Shown here: piece after piece, positions 57,541-64,000 of the stretch | Layout of the letters: each line of letters opens with the position of its first letter | Position numbering within the stretch: position 1 is the stretch's first letter | Source: JAXMHQ01 sp046346665 | GTDB lineage: Bacteria > Verrucomicrobiota > Verrucomicrobiia > Limisphaerales > JAXMHQ01 | Assembly (NCBI GenBank): GCA_046346665.1 | Contig: JAXMHQ010000022.1 | Location: forward strand, 1-64,000 | Reading direction: 5' to 3' | Length of the DNA: 64,000 nt | The notes under the pieces: generated by a model | Databases searched by the model: none | What the model saw: only the letters and a program-made list of their open reading frames with translations | What the model was told of the DNA's origin: nothing | Translations under genes and position numbers: made by a program

Positions 57541-59016
57541 TTACAAGAGTCTCTCAACAAAACGCCGCCAGCCAGCCTGCAATCGCATCGATTCGGACGC
57601 GCGCATCGCCGGCCGAAACACGCGCTGGCGGCGCGGCAGCTTCTCAAGCGCCGCCATCGAGTCGCACACACCCAGGCCGAGCAACCCGTTCATCGCGGCG
57701 CCCCAGGCGGAACCGCCGGTCTCCGAGACCCGGATCTCCGTGCGCGTCATGTCCGCGGTGAATTGCATCAGGAAGCGGTTCCGTGTCGGGCCGCCGTCGG
57801 CGTGCAGGCTTCGAATCCGCACCGCCGCATCGGCACGCATCATGTCCAGCACGTCGCGGATCTGGTAGGCGATCGCTTCCTGCGCCGCGCGCGCCACGTG
57901 CGCCTTGCTGGTATGCGCCGTCATGCCCACAATCCCCGCCCGGGCTTCGGGCGACCAATACGGCGCGCTCAACCCCGCAAAGGCCGGCACGAAATAAACC
58001 CCGCCACTGTCCGGGACGCTCAACGCCAGCTTCTCGACATCCGACGCCCGTTGAATCAGACCGAGCTGGTTCCTGAGCCATTCGATGGTCGCGGCGGAAA
58101 AGTTGATGATTCCTTCGAACGCGTAGGTTGGCCGGCCGCGGTTCACCCAGGCCAGCGCGGTCACGGCGCCACCTTTCGAAAAACACAGCCTGCCGCCGAT
58201 GTTGAGCAGGACGCTCGTGCCGCTGCCAAAAGTCGCCTTGGCCGTCCCAGGAGCGAAGCAGCGTTGCGCAAACAGCGAAGCCTGGGAATCGCCCATGACA
58301 CCAACGATCGGCACCGGCCGCGGCAGCAATCCGCCCGCGTCTGTCTCGCCGAACTGCGCCGCGCTCTCGCGCACCTCGGGCAACGCCTGCGCCGGCACCT
58401 TGAACAGCCTGCACAGTTCGGCGTCCCATCGCAGCCGCCCGATGTCAAACAACAACGTGCGGCTGGCGTTCGTGTAATCGGTGGCAAACACCCGGCCGCC
58501 CGTGAGCCGATGAACCAGGTAGGCGTCCATCGTGCCGACGACAGCGGATCCGTCGCGGAACTTCGCGACGAGGCCGGGATGGTTCTCCAGCAGCCAGCGG
58601 ATTTTGGATGCAGAAAAATAGCTGTCGATCTTCAGCCCGGTTTTACGCAACACCCGTGGGCCGTGCCCGCGGCGGACCAGCGACCGGCAGAGGTCGTCCC
58701 CCCGGCGATCCTGCCATACCAGCGCGTGATGCAGCGGCTTTCCGGTTTTCCGGTCGAATGCCACGACGGTTTCCCGCTGGTTGGTGATGCTCAGCGCGGC
58801 CAGCGCCCCAAGCCGGGAACGGTTCCGGCGGACAATCTCGCGAATGACACCGAGAACATTCCTCCAGATCTCATCCGCATTGTGCTCCACCCGGCCCGGC
58901 CGTGGATAAATCTGCCGATGAACGCGCGCCACCTCGTCCAGCACCGCGCCCCGAGCGTCGAAAAGGACCGCCTTCGTCGCCGATGTGCTTTGGTCCAGGG
59001 CAAGAATGAGGCTCAT
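57541..59016 (-). CDS. FGGY-family carbohydrate kinase (glycerol-kinase-like)
   Basis: 491 aa. The FGGY N-terminal signature ALDQSTSATKAVLFD, SITNQRETVVAFDRKTGKP and HALVWQDRR are very close to glycerol kinase. The C-terminal parts include GSGTSVLLNIGG, YFVPAFAGLSAPYWSPEARAG and LHADGGPTRNRFLMQFTADM (the FGGY ATP site). Despite the GlpK-like sequence, the operon has no glycerol genes. Flanked by a split transketolase and a CUT2 transporter, it more likely phosphorylates a ketose, as D-apulose or L-xylulose kinases do (inference). It starts one base after the transketolase C-subunit stop. Confidence 0.88.
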   Translation of the reverse strand: MSLILALDQSTSATKAVLFDARGAVLDEVARVHRQIYPRPGRVEHNADEIWRNVLGVIREIVRRNRSRLGALAALSITNQRETVVAFDRKTGKPLHHALVWQDRRGDDLCRSLVRRGHGPRVLRKTGLKIDSYFSASKIRWLLENHPGLVAKFRDGSAVVGTMDAYLVHRLTGGRVFATDYTNASRTLLFDIGRLRWDAELCRLFKVPAQALPEVRESAAQFGETDAGGLLPRPVPIVGVMGDSQASLFAQRCFAPGTAKATFGSGTSVLLNIGGRLCFSKGGAVTALAWVNRGRPTYAFEGIINFSAATIEWLRNQLGLIQRASDVEKLALSVPDSGGVYFVPAFAGLSAPYWSPEARAGIVGMTAHTSKAHVARAAQEAIAYQIRDVLDMMRADAAVRIRSLHADGGPTRNRFLMQFTADMTRTEIRVSETGGSAWGAAMNGLLGLGVCDSMAALEKLPRRQRVFRPAMRASESMRLQAGWRRFVERLL

Positions 59017-59017
59017 G

Positions 59018-60016
59018 CTAGTTCAACAGCGCCGCGGCCGTCTCGGTCAACCCTTCCATGCTGATGCCGTAGTGCCTGAATATGTCCGCCTGCGCGCCGG
59101 TCACGGTTTCCTCGTCGGGGATGCCCACCGCGCGGAACGGTTTGCAGACGCCCGCCTGCAACAGGACGGCGGCCACGGCTTCGCCGAGGCCTCCGTGCAC
59201 CATGTGCTCCTCGACGGTGATCACCGCATCACATTCGCGGCCCGCCTTGAGCACCGCGTGAATATCCAGGGGCTTGACGGTGTGGACCGACAAAACCCGC
59301 GCCTGGACGCCGCGTTCGGCAAGGCGCGCGGCGGCGAGCACCGCGTGAACGACGGCTTCGCCCGTCGCCAGCAGGGCAACGTCGGCGCCTTCCCGGAGCG
59401 TCATCGCCTTTCCCATTTCAAACCCGGCCTGGTTCCGGTGCAAACCGTACATGGCTGCCTTGCCGAAGCGCAGAAAAACGGGCCGGGTGGCCCGCGCCGC
59501 CGCGAGCACCGCCTCGCGCGTCTCGTAATTGTCCGCCGGAACCACCACGCTGAGATTGTGAATCGCCCGCAACGCCGCCAGGTCGTGCAGCGAATGATGC
59601 GTCGTTCCAAGCGCCCCGTAACTGACGCCCGAACTGATCCCAACCAGCACGGCCGGAACGTCGGAATAACATACATCGTTCTTGATCTGCTCCAGAGAAC
59701 GCGCCGTGAGAAAACAGCCGGGTGAAACGCCAAAGGGCTTCTTGCCGCAGGCGGCGAGGCCCGCCGTGATGCCGACCAGGTTTTGCTCGGCGATGCCGAC
59801 TTCCACGATCTGCTTGGGAAACGCCTTGCCGAACGGCGCCAGCTTTCCCGACCCCCGGGAATCACTCGTGACCGCCACAATGCCGGGGTTCGCGCGGGCC
59901 AGTTCTTCGAGCGTGGCGGCGAATTCGTCGAGGTTGGCGCGGCCCATTTTAAGCCCGATCGCCTCCGCGGTGGCGCGCGCGGCGGGCGTGAACATCGAGG
60001 GAGCAGGCGCGCTCAA
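59018..60016 (-). CDS. Transketolase C-terminal subunit (split type)
   Basis: 332 aa from the TTG at 60016, chosen because AAGGAGG lies 4 nt upstream and the start overlaps the N-subunit stop by TTGA; the first ATG is at 59995. It has the pyrimidine-binding domain with the TPP-activating Glu (VEVGIAEQNLVGITAGLA), SYGALGTTHHSLHDLAALR, VVVPADNYETREAV and the C-terminal transketolase domain (ALLATGEAVVHAVLAAARL; VHTVKPLDIHAVL; VTVEEHMVHGGLGEAVAAVL). It pairs with the adjacent N-terminal subunit. Split transketolases serve catabolic pathways such as apulose-4-phosphate cleavage. Confidence 0.93.
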   Translation of the reverse strand: MSAPAPSMFTPAARATAEAIGLKMGRANLDEFAATLEELARANPGIVAVTSDSRGSGKLAPFGKAFPKQIVEVGIAEQNLVGITAGLAACGKKPFGVSPGCFLTARSLEQIKNDVCYSDVPAVLVGISSGVSYGALGTTHHSLHDLAALRAIHNLSVVVPADNYETREAVLAAARATRPVFLRFGKAAMYGLHRNQAGFEMGKAMTLREGADVALLATGEAVVHAVLAAARLAERGVQARVLSVHTVKPLDIHAVLKAGRECDAVITVEEHMVHGGLGEAVAAVLLQAGVCKPFRAVGIPDEETVTGAQADIFRHYGISMEGLTETAAALLN

Positions 60017-60873
60017 TGGGCCTCCTTCAGCCGGGCCTCCGCCGCGTCGAGGTCGGACATGGCTTGTTTCAGTTCCGCTTCATTCGGCACGCCGTGATGC
60101 CATTTGGCGACATTTTCCATAAATCCTACGCCCCTGCCCTTGACCGTGTTGGCGATGATGAACGTGGGTTTGCCGGGTTCGGCCGGGCCGGCCAGGGCTT
60201 CCGTCAGCGCCGCGTAATCGTGTCCGTCAACGGATTTCACGCCCCAGCCGAACGCGCGCCATTTGTCATCGAGCGGCTCGTTGCTCATGACGTCGCGCGT
60301 GTGTCCCGTGATCTGGAGGGTGTTGTGGTCGAGAATGGCAAACAGGTTGTCCAATTTGTAGTGCGCGGCCGCGAGCCCGGCTTCCCAGTTGGATCCCTCG
60401 GCAAGCTCCCCGTCACCAAGCAGTGTAAATACACGATAGGCAGCCGCGTCCATTTTCGCAGCCAGCGCCATCCCGATGCACACCGGCAGCCCGTGACCGA
60501 GCGCCCCGGTGTTCATTTCCACCCCGGGTATGTGCCTCGTGGGATGCCCCACGTAATGCGATCGATAGTGGCAGACGGTGTCCAGGTCGGCGGCCGGGAA
60601 AAAGCCGCGGTCGGCCAGCACCGCATAGAGCGCCTCCACGCAATGCCCCTTGCTCTGAACGTATCGATCGCGGCCCGGGTCCGCGGCCGTTTCGGGCGAG
60701 ACCCGGAGGACGCGGTTGTAGAGGACGTTCAGAATGTCCATGCAGGACAAACCGCCGCCCGTGTGGCCCGCGCCCGCGTTCACAATCAGCTTCAGCATGC
60801 TGCGGCGCAGCTCGACGGCTTTCAGCCGCAGTTCGTGATCGGTCATTTGTAAAATCGCCGGCATTGCAGGCAT
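60013..60873 (-). CDS. Transketolase N-terminal subunit (split type)
   Basis: 286 aa. The start ATG at 60873 overlaps the preceding stop as TAATG; ATGs at 60864 and 60846 are alternatives. The TPP-binding domain shows NAGAGHTGGGLSCMDIL, SKGHCVEALYAVLAD, GALGHGLPVCIGMALAAKM and the diphosphate/Mg motif LLGDGELAEGSNWEAGLAAAHYKLDNLF. It forms a heteromeric transketolase with the next gene. Confidence 0.93.
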   Translation of the reverse strand: MPAMPAILQMTDHELRLKAVELRRSMLKLIVNAGAGHTGGGLSCMDILNVLYNRVLRVSPETAADPGRDRYVQSKGHCVEALYAVLADRGFFPAADLDTVCHYRSHYVGHPTRHIPGVEMNTGALGHGLPVCIGMALAAKMDAAAYRVFTLLGDGELAEGSNWEAGLAAAHYKLDNLFAILDHNTLQITGHTRDVMSNEPLDDKWRAFGWGVKSVDGHDYAALTEALAGPAEPGKPTFIIANTVKGRGVGFMENVAKWHHGVPNEAELKQAMSDLDAAEARLKEAH

Positions 60874-62351
60874 TACTTTGGCAGGATGGTCACAATCACC
60901 CGGCGATAACGGCTCAACGGCGGGTTCCCCTTGTCGGTGACTTTCAAGATGAAATGGGCGGTCTCAGGCTTGTCCACCAGCGGCGCCTTCACATACACGC
61001 CATGCCCGTTCTCCGCCGAGTCGATCCGGATCGGCGTCGCATACGTTCCCGCCTCCGGATAGTGAAACCACAGGAAGCTCAAGCTGTCACCATCGGGATC
61101 CGTCGTGCCCGCGGCGTCCAGCCCAAAGCCTTCGCCGGAATGTACCGTGAGGTTTTCTGCGTTGCCCAACACGGGTACCGGCGGATGATTGGCCTCGGAA
61201 ACCGGCTTCGTGCACCAGGCCATTCGCGCGGCAAAATCATTCTGAAAATCGTCCCGCCAGCGCCAAAGCGTCACCTTGTTTCCCGTGAACGTCTTGTTCG
61301 CGGGCTTGACGGCGCGCCCGAATTCGCCAGGCCCATACGGCGCCAGTTCATCCACGGCATCCGTCCAGATCGCCCGGACTTCCGGTTCGTGGGGAACACC
61401 CGATCCGCCCTTCCTGTTCGGATCGAAGTCCGGCTTGTGGAGCTCGTAGCGTCCGCCCCAGCCGCCCCACTCGGGATGTTCCGGGTTGCTCAGCCCGTTG
61501 GGAATCAGGTTCAGCCACGACGGGGTATCCCCCTCCATTCCGTAGGACACGTCGGGATAAACCGCGCCGAGCGGTCCGTGGTTCTGTTGAATATTCTCCG
61601 CCAGCCAGCGATTGCTGATCCGCTCGTTGTTGATGCCGTCCACAACGCTGTTGATCGCACTCCAGGTCGCGCTCCCGTAATCGTCGCCCGGGCTGACAAT
61701 GAAGAACAACTTCGGATATTCCTTCCGCATCCAGGCGCCGCTGTCGTCCTGGTCGGAGATGGTGTAGACCCTGAGTTTGCCGAGCAGCCTGGCGAATTCA
61801 GCGGGCGGCTTCGTTTTCTCGAGCTTGTAAAGCGCCTGAGCCAGCGTGTTCGCGCCGCCCCAGACGGAAACCCACACCGGTCGATCATCGTTCTTCTCCA
61901 GGACCTTGATAATCCAGTCCGATCCTTCCGAATCCCTGCCGTCGCCCACCCCTTCCATCCCGTATTTCGGAATGCCGGCCTTCACTTTGGCGAGGAGCGT
62001 GGCCGGGTCGGGATAGCCGGGATCGTGCTTCTTCAAATTCGGCTGCACCTTGGCGTAGGCGGCGATGACGCGCTGGATGGATTCGGGCGCGACGCTCGAC
62101 CTCTTCCAGCAGGAGGTGGTGGCGATCAGGCCCTCGATATCAATGTCGTTCGAATACAACATCAGCCGCACCATGGATTCCGTGTCGTCCGGGTCGGCCT
62201 CGATGTCGGTCAACACGATCAGCCGGTTGCGCGCGGCGGGTTGGGCGTGCAGGGAAAGGAGCGGATGAAGCGACAGCCAGGCGAGCAGGAGCCATCGAAG
62301 CCATCGTCGCGACGAGGTCAACGCGCTCAGTTGAAGTCCGGTGTTCGTCAT
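60873..62351 (-). CDS. Secreted DUF1593 (Sde182-type nucleoside-hydrolase-like) protein
   Basis: 492 aa from the ATG at 62351. A signal peptide (LLLAWLSLHPLLSLHA) is followed by the DUF1593 domain (LIVLTDIEADPDDTESMVRLMLYSNDIDIEGLIATTSCW; VSVWGGANTLAQALYKL; AVYPDVSYGMEGDTPSWL). An Ig-like C-terminal domain follows (LDAAGTTDPDGDSLSFLW; HFILKVTDKGNPPLSRYRRVIVTI). It is the simplest of three DUF1593 copies here and lies between the isomerase and transketolase genes, so its product probably feeds the same pathway (inference). Confidence 0.87.
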   Translation of the reverse strand: MTNTGLQLSALTSSRRWLRWLLLAWLSLHPLLSLHAQPAARNRLIVLTDIEADPDDTESMVRLMLYSNDIDIEGLIATTSCWKRSSVAPESIQRVIAAYAKVQPNLKKHDPGYPDPATLLAKVKAGIPKYGMEGVGDGRDSEGSDWIIKVLEKNDDRPVWVSVWGGANTLAQALYKLEKTKPPAEFARLLGKLRVYTISDQDDSGAWMRKEYPKLFFIVSPGDDYGSATWSAINSVVDGINNERISNRWLAENIQQNHGPLGAVYPDVSYGMEGDTPSWLNLIPNGLSNPEHPEWGGWGGRYELHKPDFDPNRKGGSGVPHEPEVRAIWTDAVDELAPYGPGEFGRAVKPANKTFTGNKVTLWRWRDDFQNDFAARMAWCTKPVSEANHPPVPVLGNAENLTVHSGEGFGLDAAGTTDPDGDSLSFLWFHYPEAGTYATPIRIDSAENGHGVYVKAPLVDKPETAHFILKVTDKGNPPLSRYRRVIVTILPK

Positions 62352-62355
62352 AAGT

Positions 62356-63780
62356 TCAAGATTCGTGGCGGTGAACTTCCCAGCCGAAATAATTTCCAAA
62401 CGCCTCCGCGAGGATGTCGGCGGAGCGGGATTGGGTCATGACCACATGATGTTCGAATCCTTTCTCGCAGACGTGGCGCATGAGCTTTTGTAACTGGGGC
62501 ACCTTCGCCACGGCTCGATTCCCGAACGTGTGGAGTTCGTCGTTCGTCAGTTCACCCTCCCCCACGTAGCAACGGATTCGGCCCTCGGCATCGGCGGTGG
62601 TGATCCGCGCGTAGGTGAGCGGGCTGGCGGGCGTGCGGCCGTCGAGCGCCCCCCAGGTGTTTTCCACCCCGAGCACGCTGCCCAGGATCGGCGCGTTGGA
62701 GATTTTGATGTCGGGAAGGAAGGATTTCGCCCAGTTGCCGCAGTGGAACAGCACGCACTTGTCGTCGTCGTCCCCGTAATTGTTGTTCCAATCCACCAGC
62801 GCCGCGGGAGTGCCTCCGGCGAGCTGCATGGCATACATCGTCAGCGCCCCGGTCACATCCACCTCGCAGGCGCTCGGCAGAAAGCTCTCGCTCATCATGC
62901 TCATCAGCGTGCACACGTTGCAGCCGAAATTGGACTGCACCGACGTCCAACACTGGATCGCGGTCGCGTCGAGGTGATTGGCCTGCATCCAACGAGTCAG
63001 CGCCACCCCCATCCGCGCCATCTGGACCAGCTTGTCACCGGGCACACCCGGAGCGGCCGCGTAGCCGGTGATTTCGGAAAGCTTCGATTTTACCTCGGGG
63101 GCCGACGGATCGAGCTTGTTGGCCGCGCCGATGATTTCCGACAAATCGACCGTCGTGACGCTGAACCCGTGGCGTTCGAGGATTTTCTCGGAATAGCGGA
63201 CGGTGTTGAAGGCGCCTGGGCGGGCGCCGACGGCGCCGAGGCGCACGCCGCGCAGCCCGTTCACGACTCGGCAGACACCAAGAAAATTGCGCAGGTCCCG
63301 CTTAAAGCCATCCGAGCCCGGGTGCGAGACATGTTTGCTGGTGAGGCTGAACTTGAGGCCCGCCTGGACCAGGTTGTTGCAGACGGAAATCTTGCCGCAG
63401 TAAGAATCGCGCCGGCGCGCGATCGTGAGCTGTTTCGGATCGTCCGGATACGCCTGGATCAGCACTGGAACATCGAGCTCCGCCAGTTTCAGCGCGTCCG
63501 AAATGCCTTTTTCATCGCCAAAATTCGGCAGGCAGACGAGCACCCCGTCAATCTCGTCGCGGTGCTTGCGAAAAAGGGCGGCACATTTCCGGGCGTCATC
63601 ATGCGACTCGACGCCCCCAAGCTTGGAATCCGATTCCCCCAACTGAATTGCCCGGATGCCGAGTTCGCCAAAAACCCTGCCCATATCGGCGCGCGCCTCG
63701 CTCACGAGCTGGTCTGGAAAGAAGTCCCGGTTGCCGTAAATCACGCCGAGAACCGGCGACGCGGGGGTCGAAACGCTCAT
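62356..63780 (-). CDS. L-fucose/L-arabinose isomerase-like protein
   Basis: 474 aa, normal for the Fucose_iso fold. Visible features are GVIYGNRDFFPDQLVSEA, a first domain with VLVCLPNFGDEKG, RVVNGLRGVRLGAVGARPGAFNTVRYSEKIL and QCWTSVQSNFGCNVCTLMSMMSE. The metal-binding region (ACEVDVTGALTMYAMQLAGG, VDWNNNYGDDDDKCVLFHCGNW) has the Glu, Asp and His expected for the Mn site. It converts an aldose to a ketose. As first gene of the block, upstream of kinase and split transketolase, it is the likely entry enzyme. Confidence 0.87.
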   Translation of the reverse strand: MSVSTPASPVLGVIYGNRDFFPDQLVSEARADMGRVFGELGIRAIQLGESDSKLGGVESHDDARKCAALFRKHRDEIDGVLVCLPNFGDEKGISDALKLAELDVPVLIQAYPDDPKQLTIARRRDSYCGKISVCNNLVQAGLKFSLTSKHVSHPGSDGFKRDLRNFLGVCRVVNGLRGVRLGAVGARPGAFNTVRYSEKILERHGFSVTTVDLSEIIGAANKLDPSAPEVKSKLSEITGYAAAPGVPGDKLVQMARMGVALTRWMQANHLDATAIQCWTSVQSNFGCNVCTLMSMMSESFLPSACEVDVTGALTMYAMQLAGGTPAALVDWNNNYGDDDDKCVLFHCGNWAKSFLPDIKISNAPILGSVLGVENTWGALDGRTPASPLTYARITTADAEGRIRCYVGEGELTNDELHTFGNRAVAKVPQLQKLMRHVCEKGFEHHVVMTQSRSADILAEAFGNYFGWEVHRHES

Positions 63781-63796
63781 AGTCCGACCACCTTAT

Positions 63797-63811
63797 GACT
63801 TTCCGAAAGTC
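63797..63811. promoter_or_regulatory. Perfect 7-1-7 palindrome (operator-like) before the isomerase gene
   Basis: GACTTTC-C-GAAAGTC, 17 bp upstream of the isomerase ATG. Its position suits a repressor operator or an element in the 5' leader of the long operon. Confidence 0.55.
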
Positions 63812-63837
63812 CCTGCCTCCGGGGTGCCGGTGCAAAT

Positions 63838-63854
63838 CTTCCTGTATCCTAAGG
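63838..63854. promoter_or_regulatory. Copy of the shared motif upstream of the isomerase operon
   Basis: CTTCCTGTATCCTAAGG, about 58-74 bp before the ATG at 63780; on the gene strand CCTTAGGATACAGGAAG. It is the same motif as before the LamG, prepilin, PEP-CTERM and GH5 genes. Confidence 0.5.
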
Positions 63855-63913
63855 ACGCCGGCCCTATCTGCCCTGCTGACTTTGTTGGGACCCGGTCCAT
63901 TTCCCGATCCTCC

Positions 63914-63930
63914 TTGACATGCGAAGCATG
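63914..63930 (+). promoter_or_regulatory. TTGACA and overlapping CATGC-GAA-GCATG palindrome
   Basis: A consensus -35 hexamer TTGACA (63914-63919) overlaps a 5-3-5 palindrome (63918-63930). No good -10 follows at the right distance, so this is a weak promoter/operator call for a rightward gene that may start at 63975. Confidence 0.35.
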
Positions 63931-63974
63931 ATTAGCGTAGTTCATCAATACTCACCACACAACCAGTTCTTGTT

Positions 63975-64000
63975 ATGAAACCGAATGATGTCTCTCCTCG
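63975..64000 (+). CDS. Possible start of a rightward gene (fragment)
   Basis: ATGAAACCGAATGATG... is open to the window edge (MKPNDVSP). Only eight codons are visible, divergent from the isomerase operon. Too short to identify; a regulator would be typical in this place. Confidence 0.25.

Noticed and set aside
57541..59016. Calling the FGGY kinase glpK
   Set aside because: Sequence is glycerol-kinase-like, but there is no glycerol facilitator, glycerol-3-phosphate dehydrogenase or regulator nearby, and the neighbours are pentose-type transporter and split transketolase. The substrate is left open.

Overview
The window is GC-rich, gene-dense bacterial chromosome. Its mix of a prepilin/H-X9-DG protein, a PEP-CTERM protein, LamG-rich secreted glycosidases, DUF1593 proteins, giant TPR fusions and many short dispersed palindromic repeats is typical of Verrucomicrobiota (Pedosphaera/Limisphaerales-like) or a neighbouring PVC lineage. 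This is an inference from gene content; no rRNA is present.

Layout. 1-10 kb is housekeeping: a partial SDR epimerase, a U32 peptidase/hydroxylase-family protein, surA-pdxA, an SDR, asd with a clear promoter, and a tonB-exbB-exbD operon. 10-16 kb is one giant alpha-2-macroglobulin gene. 16-31.6 kb is a minus-strand run, fliW-csrA-flagellin-sulfotransferase followed by two enormous fusions: a glycoside hydrolase-like domain with three methyltransferases (1917 aa), and five glycosyltransferase modules (2056 aa). cheA diverges from fliW, then comes a TPR-sulfotransferase and tRNA-Thr(CGU). 37-44 kb holds secreted or surface proteins: LamG, SGNH/TPR, prepilin-like and PEP-CTERM. 44.2-63.8 kb is a nearly continuous minus-strand block. 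It encodes a fucose-isomerase-like enzyme, three DUF1593 modules, a two-subunit transketolase, an FGGY kinase, a ribose-type ABC transporter with its DUF2291 partner, an AraC regulator, a DUF5060/DUF4038-type glycosidase and a GH5 fusion.

Two systems stand out. (1) The translational regulators FliW and CsrA and their target flagellin share one operon. csrA and flagellin overlap by ATGA, a sigma-54-like promoter lies upstream, and the operon continues into sulfotransferase, methyltransferase and glycosyltransferase megaproteins that could decorate the flagellin. (2) The 44-64 kb block reads as a complete glycan-to-central-metabolism route: secreted glycosidases, ABC uptake, aldose isomerase, ketose kinase, then split transketolase. 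Its logic resembles the known transketolase route for D-apiose, but the substrate is unproven.

Dispersed repeats are a third theme. The same short elements that fill intergenic gaps also occur in frame inside interdomain linkers of several large proteins. A shared 14-bp motif (about TTCCKGNATNCTAA) lies 70-170 bp upstream of most secreted-protein operons.
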